Assembly (NCBI GenBank): GCA_002412495.1
Contig: DHVE01000009.1
Location: forward strand, 10,519-71,317
DNA length: 60,799 nt
Direction: 5' to 3'
DNA from: Betaproteobacteria bacterium UBA5216
Lineage (GTDB): Bacteria > Pseudomonadota > Gammaproteobacteria > Burkholderiales > SG8-41
The notes below the pieces were generated by a model. The model had not been told where the DNA came from. It made no database searches and saw only the letters and a program-made list of their open reading frames with translations. Shown piece by piece: positions 34,354-43,618 of the stretch (the stretch's first letter is position 1; every line of letters begins with the position of its first letter). A program made the position numbers and the translations under genes.

Positions 34354-34937
34354 TATCTTGCGGGTCGCAATCCCAGGGGAGGCGCTGCGCCGCTATCGGC
34401 ATCGGAGGCGCCGGTATCGCGCCTTGTGGCGCGTGCCGTCGCCGGCGCCTTGCCAGCGGGCGCGGCATTACTCGCGGTGCTCGGAATCGTTGCCCGCCGC
34501 GCATAAGGCTCTTCGATCATGCCCGATGCGACATCCATGCTTTGCCCAATGCGCAGCGACGCCGGACGTCCACCGGATGGAATCACCACGTCGACGGCAC
34601 CGTCGCGCCGCACGCCGGTCACGTTTACCTCGTTGCCGCGCGTGTGGCCGGTCATGGGCTTGCCGTTGATCCACACCGTCGACGGCGTACCGCTGTCGTT
34701 GGGGCGCACAAGGCCGCTGTAATTCACCACGTCCGGTCCCGTCGAGGGCGGCGATTCTACTTCCGCAATGGCCGGTCTGCCGCGGTCGCGCCGCGCGCGC
34801 GCGGCGTCGAGTTCGGCGCGCTGCGCGGGTGAAAAGAACAACCGGCCCAATGACTCATTCGCCAGGGCCAGCGGTGGCGCCCCCAGCGCGCATGCCAGGC
34901 AAGCCGTCACGATACGTGTGTTGAACGGGATTTGCAT
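34353..34937 (-). CDS. Exported MSHA-locus protein (MshK position)
   Basis: 194 residues from the ATG at 34937, which overlaps the stop of the gene before it and gives a signal peptide (core IVTACLACALGAPPLA, ending ALA). The mature start ESLGRLFFSPAQRAELDAAR is followed by a compact beta domain (VNYSGLVRP, STVWINGKPM, VNVTGVRRDG, LRIGQSMD), like pilotin or GspC-type periplasmic domains. By position it matches mshK. Confidence 0.65.
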   Translation of the reverse strand: MQIPFNTRIVTACLACALGAPPLALANESLGRLFFSPAQRAELDAARARRDRGRPAIAEVESPPSTGPDVVNYSGLVRPNDSGTPSTVWINGKPMTGHTRGNEVNVTGVRRDGAVDVVIPSGGRPASLRIGQSMDVASGMIEEPYARRATIPSTASNAAPAGKAPATARATRRDTGASDADSGAAPPLGLRPAR

Positions 34938-35545
34938 CAGGGGGAGGTCGCGGGTGGTTCCATCGGCTGCGCGGTGAGCCAGGACATCTGGCACTCGGCG
35001 GCGAGATTGGGCTGATGTCGCATCGCCGGCGCCGTGGCGGTGCGGCGGATCGTGCATTGATCCACCATGAACACGCCGGCCTGCTGATTGGAGAGCAGCT
35101 CGAAAAAGCCGGGAAGATCGGCCTCGTGCAACATGGGAAGACGCAGTTTCATCACCGACTGCAGGATGTTCATCTGTCCGGGTGCCAGTGCCGGCGCCAG
35201 GGGATACGGACGCCGTGGCGAAATGTCGTAATCGACGCCGAACAACCCGCCCTTCTGATTGACCACGCGCAACGCATCCAGCCAGTTTATGCGTTGTTCG
35301 TCTCCGACAAAACCGATCGCTGATAACTGGCGGTAGCCCGGCAGGTAACGGATGATCAATTCCTTTTCCGCGCCCGATTTCTGTACACGTGTTGCCGCTT
35401 CGCGCAACTGCGTCTGCTGGGCATTGTATTTTTGTTCCGCCATGTGCGCTTTGTCCAGCGTGAACTTCACCAATCCGATACTGGCGAGCAGTACGCCCGT
35501 AAAGATCAGCAAGGGAACGGTCAACGTGGGCGATGCGCGGTTCAT
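34937..35545 (-). CDS. mshJ: MshJ/PilO-like pilus assembly protein
   Basis: 202 residues: one N-terminal membrane helix (VPLLIFTGVLLASIGLV), a coiled coil (KAHMAEQKYNAQQTQLREA) and a small alpha/beta domain with VVNQKGGLFGVDY and LPMLHEADLPGFFELL typical of PilO/MshJ inner-membrane alignment proteins. It overlaps mshI by 4 bp. Confidence 0.75.
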   Translation of the reverse strand: MNRASPTLTVPLLIFTGVLLASIGLVKFTLDKAHMAEQKYNAQQTQLREAATRVQKSGAEKELIIRYLPGYRQLSAIGFVGDEQRINWLDALRVVNQKGGLFGVDYDISPRRPYPLAPALAPGQMNILQSVMKLRLPMLHEADLPGFFELLSNQQAGVFMVDQCTIRRTATAPAMRHQPNLAAECQMSWLTAQPMEPPATSP

Positions 35546-37113
35546 ACGCCGGGCTTGAGCGTTACTTCGATTTTAAAATCGGCGATGCCGGCTTGTTCCG
35601 CGGCGTCGCGCGTGTTACCCGACAGCGCAAGGCCGGAATTGACATTCAGCGGATACTTGACCACGCGAGCGCGGGCGACGGCGGCATCGGCTGTGAGGCG
35701 TCTGGTGATGGTATCTATCACGGCGATGGCCGCGCGGTAGTCGCCCTGAAACGGCCGGATTTCGCCGGTGAAATAACCGCTTTGTTTCAGCGGAGCGGCA
35801 GAGTCCGCCGGCGCGGCCGGCTGCGCACCTGTGATGGCGGTGGCGACGGTCGTGCCGTAGGCCCAATGCAATTCCTGCAGAAAAATTTCGGGGCTCTGTT
35901 CAATGGCGCGCGACACGATTTGCATGAACGGCTCGGGCGAGCGAATGTTCGATGAAATTTTCTTGTAAATCTCGACCGCATTGATCAGATTTTCAGAGGT
36001 GGTCGGCGCGGCGGGGAATTCGCGCGTAATGTCGCGATACCGGGCCTGTGTGGCCAGCGTGAGGCGGGCGGCTTGCGCGGTTTGCGCCGTATAGTCATGC
36101 GCAAGCCACGTGTTATAGCCGGACCATGCCAGCGCGGCCAGACCCAGCGTGGCACTGGCGGCGTGGATGGCATTGCGGCGCTGGAACAGCCGATGCTCGG
36201 CGGTCACGGTTGCCGGCGCGAGATTGGTGTCCGGCGCTTTTTCCGCCATCAGCGCAAGGTAAGCCGTTTCCATCGCGAGCGCGAGGTGGTCCGGGGCCAG
36301 GCGCAAACGCCGCAGCAGAATGTCCTGCCCGGCGCGCACGCACTGTAGCCCTGCGTTGTCCGCCGCAAGGCGATCCACGACCGCCGCCCGGCTGTCGTCG
36401 GGATCCAGAAACAAGACCGTCAGCGGGTCATCGGCCGAATCCAGACGCAGCGATGACAGATACGCGCGGGTGTTGGCAATTTCCGTGGCGTAACGCGTTG
36501 CGGTGTTCGCCGCGTTTGCTTCGTTTGCCGCGCCCGCTACGCCGGTGTCGCCGCGCGACAGGCGGCTGATGCAAAACTCGCTGTCCTTGTAAAACGTCAG
36601 CCGCAGGCCGGCATGGTGCGGCGCCACCACCAGCACACGCGACGCCGGATGCCCAATCTGGCGCGCGAGCGCGCCGGTCTGCATGGAGATCAAATGGATG
36701 CCGGCCACCGGCAAGCCGCGCCGCGCAATCACCGCAAGCCACGGTTCGATCAGCGCGGGATTGGTCAGTGCCGCAAACAGATAGCGGTCATCGCGCCGTT
36801 TGTCTTCAGCGCGGCCGCGCGCAATGGCAGTGACGTAAGGCGTATTGCGATAGTACTGCTTGAGCTTGCGATCCAGCATGCCGTCGCGGTCGGCGCCGGT
36901 CGCATGGGGCAGCGTTTCATGTCGGTAATCTTCTTCGACGGCATCGGCGGCGAGGTAAACCAGTGCGCGCGGCAGTGCCGCGAGACAGGCGCCGAAGGCG
37001 GCCAGGCCTTCTTCATCGGCCTGAAAAATCTCGCAATGGGCGAGGGTGCGGCCACGCGCCTGCGCCACGATGGCTTGCGTTGCCGAAATACAAAGCAGAA
37101 TCTTGTCGGCCAT
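35542..37113 (-). CDS. mshI: MshI-like protein (PilM-like plus PilN-like regions)
   Basis: 523 residues. The first ~290 residues look like a PilM/MshI cytoplasmic actin-like domain (MADKILLCISATQAIVAQA, DRKLKQYYRNTPYVTAIA); a membrane helix (ASATLGLAALAWSGYNTWL, about 308-326) then leads to a coiled coil and a PilN-like periplasmic domain ending with IADFKIEVTLKPGV. PilM and PilN functions are therefore joined in one chain. It would connect the assembly ATPase to the periplasmic frame. Confidence 0.72.
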   Translation of the reverse strand: MADKILLCISATQAIVAQARGRTLAHCEIFQADEEGLAAFGACLAALPRALVYLAADAVEEDYRHETLPHATGADRDGMLDRKLKQYYRNTPYVTAIARGRAEDKRRDDRYLFAALTNPALIEPWLAVIARRGLPVAGIHLISMQTGALARQIGHPASRVLVVAPHHAGLRLTFYKDSEFCISRLSRGDTGVAGAANEANAANTATRYATEIANTRAYLSSLRLDSADDPLTVLFLDPDDSRAAVVDRLAADNAGLQCVRAGQDILLRRLRLAPDHLALAMETAYLALMAEKAPDTNLAPATVTAEHRLFQRRNAIHAASATLGLAALAWSGYNTWLAHDYTAQTAQAARLTLATQARYRDITREFPAAPTTSENLINAVEIYKKISSNIRSPEPFMQIVSRAIEQSPEIFLQELHWAYGTTVATAITGAQPAAPADSAAPLKQSGYFTGEIRPFQGDYRAAIAVIDTITRRLTADAAVARARVVKYPLNVNSGLALSGNTRDAAEQAGIADFKIEVTLKPGV

Positions 37114-37160
37114 CAGCGTTTGTTTGGCTGGTTCAGTGAGTGCGTCCGCGCCCGGTGCGC

Positions 37161-38369
37161 CTATAGCTTCAGCTTGCCGAGAATATCATACACGGGCGAG
37201 AGCACCGACCACATGATCAATGCCATCACCACGCCCAGTCCCATCGTCAGCGTGGGTTCGAGCAGACGCAGGGCTTTATCCACGGATTCACGCACGTCGC
37301 GCGTGTAAAAATAATTTACGTTGCGCAGCGCGGTATCCAGCGCGCCGGTTGATTCGCCCACGCGCAGCATGCGCAAGACAAGCGCCGGCAGCAGCCCGAG
37401 ATCATGAAACGATTCGGTCAGATTCTGGCCCGCCGACACCTGTTGGCCCGCGCGCATCAAGCCATCCGCAACATATTTATTACCGACGATTTCTTCGCTG
37501 GTCTTGAGTGCATCAAGGATGGTGATGCCCGATTCGTACATCAGCGCAAAAAAATTGGCAAACCGCGCCAGGATTATTTTTTGCAGAATCGGGCCGACAA
37601 CCGGCAACCGGAGCTTGCCGTAGTCCCACCAGTACGCGGCGACGGGATTGCGGCGTATCGCAATTGCGATGCCCGCCGCCAGCAGGACCGGCAGTGCCAG
37701 CAGCAGCGGCCAATACGACTTGATGCCCTGCGACGCGAAGATCAGCACCCGCGTCTGTACGGGCATGTCCACGTTCATGGTTCTTAACAGCGTGGTGACC
37801 TGCGGCACGAGATAGGCAAGCAGAAAAATAATCACCGCGGTCACCACCAGCAACACCATTGCGGGATAGATCAGCAGCTTTTTGGTTTGCGATGAGAGTT
37901 CGTCCTGCCACTTCAGGGCATCGGCCAGATTTCTGAATACCTCCGAGACACGCCCGGTTTGCTCGCCCGCGCGAATCAGGCTCACAAAAACCTTGTCAAA
38001 CACCTCCGGGTGCGCCGCCAAGCATTGCGAAAGCACTTTGCCGCTTTCCATGTCTTCGCACAACGTGGTGAGCACTTCGCGAAAACGCGGGTGCTCCAGC
38101 GTGTCGCGCAAATCGCGCAGGCCGTCGGCCATCGGTATGCCGGCTCGGCTCATCTGTTCCATGTCGAAACAGAAATTGATCAGGTCCTGACGCGTGATGC
38201 GCGACGCGGTTGCCATGATGGACGTGCGGCGATCCACTTCCGCCGCATGGATGAGATCAAGCCCCATCCGCTTCAGTCGCGACTCGAGATCGACGTCGTT
38301 TACCGCATCCATCCCGCCACGTACCGAGTGGCCGTTTCTGTCGATGGCTTTATAGCGGAACGAGGGCAT
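37161..38369 (-). CDS. mshG: Type IV pilus/T2SS inner-membrane platform protein (GspF/PilC family)
   Basis: 402 residues. Two repeats of the GspF domain, each with a cytoplasmic helical bundle and membrane helices: RITRQDLINFCFDMEQMSRAGIPM and ILARFANFFALMYESGITIL mark the repeats (cut here to NFCFDMEQMSRAGIP and RFANFFALMYESG). A long helix LLVVTAVIIFLLAYLVPQV and the C-terminal LGVVMALIMWSVLSPVYDIL are membrane spans. It forms the platform rotated by the assembly ATPase. A heptamer element separates it from mshE. Confidence 0.9.
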   Translation of the reverse strand: MPSFRYKAIDRNGHSVRGGMDAVNDVDLESRLKRMGLDLIHAAEVDRRTSIMATASRITRQDLINFCFDMEQMSRAGIPMADGLRDLRDTLEHPRFREVLTTLCEDMESGKVLSQCLAAHPEVFDKVFVSLIRAGEQTGRVSEVFRNLADALKWQDELSSQTKKLLIYPAMVLLVVTAVIIFLLAYLVPQVTTLLRTMNVDMPVQTRVLIFASQGIKSYWPLLLALPVLLAAGIAIAIRRNPVAAYWWDYGKLRLPVVGPILQKIILARFANFFALMYESGITILDALKTSEEIVGNKYVADGLMRAGQQVSAGQNLTESFHDLGLLPALVLRMLRVGESTGALDTALRNVNYFYTRDVRESVDKALRLLEPTLTMGLGVVMALIMWSVLSPVYDILGKLKL

Positions 38370-38372
38370 TGC

Positions 38373-38602
38373 TGATTAAGGATGAAGGCGGAAGGATGAG
38401 CGATTAAGGATGAAGGCGAAAGGATGAAGGATGAAAAAATTCAATTTGCCTTATGCGCCATTTGTTTACATAAGCATATGTTTTTTTAAACGTTATTTCG
38501 AAGGCTCCTCTTGCATGTTGCGCGAACGGTCGTTTACGAGAATCGGGCCTGTTTTCATCCGTCATCCTTTCGCCTTCATCCTTAATCGTTCATCCTTCAA
38601 CC
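38373..38602. repeat. Facing heptamer arrays filling the mshE-mshG spacer
   Basis: The left arm, 38373-38435, is nine 7-bp units of GGATGAA type, organised in 28-bp groups (TGATTAA, GGATGAA, GGCGGAA, GGATGAG and again). The right arm, 38554-38602, is seven units of the complementary TTCATCC type. Between them lies a 118-bp AT-rich core with no gene. On the coding (minus) strand the mshE TGA stop is inside the right-arm unit GGTTGAA, and the left arm ends 3 bp before the mshG ATG. Confidence 0.88.
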
Positions 38603-40300
38603 CAGCCGCCCCGTCAGATCCACCGTGCGGGATACCTCGGCGATGGTGGTTGACCCGTCGATAATGCGCCGGATGCCGGCCTCGGCCAGTGTGTGGTACC
38701 CCTTGCGCATCGCGGCTTCGCGTAATTCGCGCGCGGTGGCGCGGCAGGCCACCAGTTCATCCAGATCGGCATCCATCACCAGGAGTTCCATGATGGGCAG
38801 TCGCCCCTTGTAACCCTTGTCGCTGCATTGCTTGCAGCCCGCCGGTTTGTATATATGCGTGACGGCGTCCGCCGCCGGTCCGAGCAGCTTGCGTTCCTCG
38901 GGAGCGGGTGCATAGGCCTCCTTGCAATGGGCGCACAGCGTGCGCACCAGCCGCTGCGCGATGATGCCGATGATGTTGCCCGCCATGATGTCAGGCTGTA
39001 TGCCGATGTCGAGCAGCCGTGGAAACGCGCCTAGCGCCGAGTTGGTGTGCAGCGTGGTGAACACCTGATGGCCGGTCATCGCCGCGCGAAACGCCATCTC
39101 CGCTGTCTCTTTGTCGCGCACTTCGCCAACCAGAATGATGTCCGGATCCTGGCGCATGATGGAGCGGATGCCGTTGGCGAAATCCATGCGCGCGACCTCA
39201 TTCACGGAAGTTTGCCGCATGAGATTCAACGGATATTCCACCGGATCTTCCAAAGTCATGATGTTGACGGTTTCATCATTGACCTGTGCCAACAGCGAAT
39301 ACAAGGTGGTGGTCTTGCCGCTGCCGGTCGGGCCGGTGACGATTAATATCCCTTCGGGGCGCGCGAGCAGGCGATACAGCTTGTCCAGGGTCTCGACGGG
39401 CAAATCCATGCGATCGAGACTGATAATGGATTTTTCGCGGTCGAGCACGCGCAACACGATGTTTTCGCCGTAGATCGTCGGCTGTGTGGAGACCCGGAAA
39501 TCCACCGGTCGTCCGCTCAGGGTCAGCGATAGACGCCCGTCCTGCGGCGCGCGCGTTTCCGCGATATTCATGTTGCTGACGACCTTGATGCGCACCGTGA
39601 TGCCGGGCAGGTAGGTTTTGTGCAGGCTGCGCACGGTCTCGAGCACCCCGTCGATGCGGTAGCGTATGCGCAGGAACGCAAACTCCGGCTCGAAATGGAT
39701 GTCCGATGCGCCGCGCTTGACCGCGTCCACTAACAGTGCATTGACCAGCCGCACCATCGGCTGCGTGTATTCGTCGCCGCCGGCGCGCAGGCTGTCGTAG
39801 TCGATCTCGCCGGTTTCGATTTCATTCAGAATGCCATCGACCGACAACTCATAACCATAAAACCGGTCTATGGTTTCTTCAAGTTGCGCCTCCGCCGCGA
39901 TCTGCGTGCGGATCTCGACGTCCGGTTCCATCATCGCGCGCAATTGATCCAGCGTGACGACATTGAAAATTTCCGTCGTCGCGACGGTGAGCGTCTTGCC
40001 TGTCGCCGACCAGGCGATCGGCAGCACATGGTTGCGCCGCGCGAAATCCTGTGGCACCCGCTGCAGCGCGTCGGCGTCGGCCACCACGTTGGCGAGATCG
40101 ATGGATTCCTGTCCGATGGTGCGCGCCATCGCGTCGCGGATCGCGCTTTCGGTGGCGAAGCCCAGTCGTACCACCATGCGCCCGAGCGGAATCGCCTCCA
40201 CGCGCTGTTCGGCCAGCGCGATGCTGAGTTGATCCGGCGTGAGCAGGCCCTGCTGAATCAGCAGATCGCCCAGGCGCACTTTTTTACGCTGCTCGGTCAT
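38597..40300 (-). CDS. mshE: Pilus assembly ATPase with MshEN c-di-GMP-binding domain
   Basis: 567 residues, GspE/PilB family. The N-terminal RLGDLLIQQGLLTPDQLSIA followed by LAEQ (residues 9-32) matches the 24-residue MshEN motif that binds c-di-GMP; a second, less exact motif begins PLGRMVVRLGFATESA. The motor has Walker A GPTGSGKTTTLYSL, Asp box MTLEDPVEYP, Walker B DIILVGEVRDKETAEMA and His box TTLHTNSALGAFPRLLD. Two CxxC pairs (CAHC, CKQC) form the zinc site. It drives pilus extension; c-di-GMP control is expected. Confidence 0.94.
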   Translation of the reverse strand: MTEQRKKVRLGDLLIQQGLLTPDQLSIALAEQRVEAIPLGRMVVRLGFATESAIRDAMARTIGQESIDLANVVADADALQRVPQDFARRNHVLPIAWSATGKTLTVATTEIFNVVTLDQLRAMMEPDVEIRTQIAAEAQLEETIDRFYGYELSVDGILNEIETGEIDYDSLRAGGDEYTQPMVRLVNALLVDAVKRGASDIHFEPEFAFLRIRYRIDGVLETVRSLHKTYLPGITVRIKVVSNMNIAETRAPQDGRLSLTLSGRPVDFRVSTQPTIYGENIVLRVLDREKSIISLDRMDLPVETLDKLYRLLARPEGILIVTGPTGSGKTTTLYSLLAQVNDETVNIMTLEDPVEYPLNLMRQTSVNEVARMDFANGIRSIMRQDPDIILVGEVRDKETAEMAFRAAMTGHQVFTTLHTNSALGAFPRLLDIGIQPDIMAGNIIGIIAQRLVRTLCAHCKEAYAPAPEERKLLGPAADAVTHIYKPAGCKQCSDKGYKGRLPIMELLVMDADLDELVACRATARELREAAMRKGYHTLAEAGIRRIIDGSTTIAEVSRTVDLTGRLG

Positions 40301-40320
40301 CGCGTGCGCGGGTTAAACGC

Positions 40321-41700
40321 TCACTCGGCCCGCGCGGACAAATGCGAGATGCGCGCCTCGGCCTGCGTGGCGTTGAAGTTCGCCCGCCCGCGGCCCGCCG
40401 CCAGTTGTACCGCGCGCCGGTAGAAGCCGAGCGCCAGCTTGGGTTGGCTGATATGTTCCAGTGACACGGCGAGGTTATAAGCATAGTCGGGATTGCCGGC
40501 GTCCAGGTGATGCGCCTGAAAATACGCCTGCTGCGCCTGCGACCATTGCCCCTGATCCGCATACAGATTGCCGAGTGTGAAGAACAACGCGGGCGATGGC
40601 TCGCGCGCCGCCAGTTGTTTCAAACGGGATTCCGCCGCCTGCGGATCGGCGCGTCCCATCAATGCGATCAATCCGGTTTGCGCCAGCGCGTGGCGCGGAT
40701 CGGTTTCGAGAATTTTCACATAATGTTTGGCGGCATCGTCGGTTCTGTTTTCGTGCCGCGCGATGGCCGCGAGACCGAGCAATGCATCCATGTTATTGGG
40801 CTCGCCGCGCAGCGCCTGTTCGTAAAGTTGCCTGGCGGTATCGAAGCGACCGGCTTCAAGCGCGACGTAAGCGTCGCTCACCGCCGCATTGATGCGTGGC
40901 GCCGCGCTGTCGCCGCGGCTCACCGTGATTTTCGCGGCCGGTGTTATGGCGGGCGCAGGCGCCACCGGCGTGGCGGTGGGCGCTGGCGCGGCTGCTTGCC
41001 CCATGGTGCTAGTCGTGCTCGTGGTGCTTGTGGCAGATTTTTGCGCGATACTGCCGGCGCTGGCAACGGGCGGCACGGGACTGGTTTCCGGCATTGCGGG
41101 TGCTGACGCACTGTTGCGGTTGCCGAACACCGTTGTCGCGGGGATCAATGCAGGTGGTGGCGACGGCGCTTCCGGTGTGGCCGATGCCGAAGACGATATC
41201 ACCGGTTCCGGGACCGGCGCGGGGGCGGAAGCAGGCGTGGGCGGTGCAACCGCGGGTTGCGATTGCACCGCGGGCGCGCGAAAAAACAACGCGGGATGCA
41301 TGATCTGCAAGTACAGGTAGATTGCGTAACCGAGCGCGACAAGGCCGGCCAAGGCCGCGGTAAAGGGTACGGGATGCGTGCTGATCCACGCGCCAATGGC
41401 AATAGGGCTGGAGTTGCCTGAGTTACCGGAGCGCGCTGGCTGGCGTGCGCTCAACAACACCGCGGCGCGTGCCTGATCATTGCGAGCGGACGTGCGCGAA
41501 GCGGTATTGGCCGTGCCCGTTACTTCGATATGCTTGGGGGTTTCCCGCGCAGGGGCGGTGGATGCGACGCTGATGGCAGGTTCCAGCGCCAACGCCGTTT
41601 TGCCAACGGTTGCACTTGCCGCCGGTGTCTCTGCCGGTTGATCCGTGGTCTTATTGCGATCCTGTGCGGCCTTTTCCAAGGCCTTCATTAACAGGCTCAT
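40321..41700 (-). CDS. mshN: MshN-like TPR protein
   Basis: 459 residues. A low-complexity Ala/Thr-rich start, one membrane helix (FTAALAGLVALGYAIYLYL, near 113-131), a long Pro/Ala linker, then C-terminal TPR repeats (AYVALEAGRFDTARQLYEQA, LGLAAIARHENRTDDAAKHY, TLGNLYADQGQWSQAQQAYF, YNLAVSLEHISQPKLALGFY). In MSHA systems MshN is a membrane-anchored periplasmic scaffold. It overlaps mshL by 4 bp and is 20 bp from mshE. Confidence 0.82.
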   Translation of the reverse strand: MSLLMKALEKAAQDRNKTTDQPAETPAASATVGKTALALEPAISVASTAPARETPKHIEVTGTANTASRTSARNDQARAAVLLSARQPARSGNSGNSSPIAIGAWISTHPVPFTAALAGLVALGYAIYLYLQIMHPALFFRAPAVQSQPAVAPPTPASAPAPVPEPVISSSASATPEAPSPPPALIPATTVFGNRNSASAPAMPETSPVPPVASAGSIAQKSATSTTSTTSTMGQAAAPAPTATPVAPAPAITPAAKITVSRGDSAAPRINAAVSDAYVALEAGRFDTARQLYEQALRGEPNNMDALLGLAAIARHENRTDDAAKHYVKILETDPRHALAQTGLIALMGRADPQAAESRLKQLAAREPSPALFFTLGNLYADQGQWSQAQQAYFQAHHLDAGNPDYAYNLAVSLEHISQPKLALGFYRRAVQLAAGRGRANFNATQAEARISHLSARAE

Positions 41701-43541
41701 TTCGCCGTGCCGCCCGCCTGCGGCGTGGGCGCGAATTCGGCTTGCGGCAAAAAGCGCTGGAAGAATTTCAGTTCGTCGCTTTCCAGCGAGGGATTGCTGA
41801 CCACGGTCGGGCGCAAGAAAATAACCAGTTCGGTCTTGCTGGCGTTTTCATTGCGAAAGCGCAACAGATCGCCGGCGGCGCCTATTTGATCCGCGCCGGG
41901 CACCTGTTCGCGATTAAACCGCAGGTCATCCTGCATCAGCCCGCCGAGAATCACGGTTTGCCCGCTGCCCACTTGCAGCACGGATTCCATTTCGCGTACC
42001 TGCACTTCGGGCACCTGGCTAATCACGCAATTCAAGCGGTTGGCATCACACAGGCTGGGATTGGGGTCGTTGCGAAAACGCAGCACGCGCGAAATGGTCG
42101 GCCGCACGTTAAGCGACACGCGCCCGTCATCGGCGATCTGCGGTGTAACACCCATCACCACGCCCACCGCGACGATTTTGGGCGTGGTGCTGAAAGTCTG
42201 GATCGGCGGGCTGCCTGACGTGCCCGCGACCGTTGATCCCTGCACTTCGAAATACACCACGTTATCGACGACCTTGAGCAGTGCGGTCTGGTTATTCAGC
42301 GCCATCAGCTTGGGGCTGGACAACACGCGCGTATTGCCGAACTCCTGCAACAGCTTGACGCTGGCGTTGATATTGCCGGCATTGGAATTGGGATTGGCGT
42401 AGCCCAACTGAAAAAAATTCGATCCCGCCGCCGCCAGCCCCGTGCCGAATCCGCCGAGCAGCCGCTGCGTGAGTGTGATGCCGCCGCGCACCGCCAGCCG
42501 GCTCCAGTCGATGCCGCCCTGGTACGCGTTGGAGAGCGTGACTTCAACGATGGTGGCTTCGATCAACACCTGGCGTTGCACGGCGTTGGTGATGCTGTCG
42601 ATGTGCTGCTGGATCAATTGATGCTGGCGCTCGTTCGCGAGCACGCTGATGGTGCCCCCGGCGGCATTGACGATGACGTCGTCGCGCCCTTCGGCGCCGG
42701 ATTGCGCGCTGCCGGCGGCGCCCGCACCAAAGGCAGTCGAAAAAAGCGTGGTTGCCCCAGCGCCCGCGCGCGCCACGACTTCGGCCTGCTGCAAGCGTTC
42801 TTCGCGCGAGGCACGTTGCGCCTCGGCGCGATTGGCGCGGTCTTCGGCGGTCTGGTTCTGCTGCCGGGTCGAACTCAAAATGGCGCGGATGTTTTCGGTG
42901 ACCACCATCCAAAAATCATTTTTTGAAGTGGTTCGCACCACTGTGCTGGAACCGGAGGTGGCGTTGCTGCTCTGGCTGGTGCCGGATGCTGTTCCGGTGG
43001 CGGCGATTTCGCCCGCGACGCCGATGGATGACGTGGTTTCGCGCGACATGTTGACGTAAGGGATGCGGTAAGTCTTCATGTAGGCGGAATCGGGCGTCAC
43101 CAGTATGGTATTGCCTTCGATCCGGTAGCGCAGGTTGACCTGTTTGGAGATGCGGTCAAGTATCGCCGGCAGCGTTTCATTGATCGCATTCAGGCTGACG
43201 AGGCCCGAGATGCCGGGATGCACATCGATGTTTTGCCGGGTGTCTCGCGACAGCACGAGTAGCAATTCCTTCACCGGCACTTCATTAACCACCACGCTGT
43301 AGGTCTGCGGTTTCAGTGCGGGCTTGGGCGGTGGCACAAAGGTGCTGACGCGGGCCGGCGGCGGAATGTCGGCGGCGGGCGCTGATGCGGGTGCGGCATT
43401 GGGCGCCGGCGCGGGGGCGGTGATATGACCTTCGGAAGGTGAAATGCGGGGTTGAAACTGCGCGCAACCGGAGACGATCAGGCAGCCTGCCGCAAGGGCG
43501 TTGCGGAGGCTAGGTAACGTCGTGGCATGGGTCAACCGCAT
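41697..43541 (-). CDS. mshL: MSHA secretin
   Basis: 614 residues. The signal ends in a lipobox (LIVSGC), so it is probably a lipoprotein. An STN-like domain (VPVKELLLVLSRDTRQNIDV) is followed by N-domains and the secretin core (QVLIEATIVEVTLSNAYQGG, VLSSPKLMALNNQTALLKV, VSLNVRPTISRV, LQVGSGQTVILGGLM). It forms the outer-membrane pore for the pilus. A Ser/Thr/Gly-rich insertion lies near residues 185-205. It starts 77 bp after the mshM stop. Confidence 0.93.
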   Translation of the reverse strand: MRLTHATTLPSLRNALAAGCLIVSGCAQFQPRISPSEGHITAPAPAPNAAPASAPAADIPPPARVSTFVPPPKPALKPQTYSVVVNEVPVKELLLVLSRDTRQNIDVHPGISGLVSLNAINETLPAILDRISKQVNLRYRIEGNTILVTPDSAYMKTYRIPYVNMSRETTSSIGVAGEIAATGTASGTSQSSNATSGSSTVVRTTSKNDFWMVVTENIRAILSSTRQQNQTAEDRANRAEAQRASREERLQQAEVVARAGAGATTLFSTAFGAGAAGSAQSGAEGRDDVIVNAAGGTISVLANERQHQLIQQHIDSITNAVQRQVLIEATIVEVTLSNAYQGGIDWSRLAVRGGITLTQRLLGGFGTGLAAAGSNFFQLGYANPNSNAGNINASVKLLQEFGNTRVLSSPKLMALNNQTALLKVVDNVVYFEVQGSTVAGTSGSPPIQTFSTTPKIVAVGVVMGVTPQIADDGRVSLNVRPTISRVLRFRNDPNPSLCDANRLNCVISQVPEVQVREMESVLQVGSGQTVILGGLMQDDLRFNREQVPGADQIGAAGDLLRFRNENASKTELVIFLRPTVVSNPSLESDELKFFQRFLPQAEFAPTPQAGGTAK

Positions 43542-43618
43542 GTGTGCTCCCGTGTACTTGCTGCCTGCTGCTTACCGTTTGCGCCGGCCGCCCGGTTGGC
43601 GGCGCCGGACGGATACAC

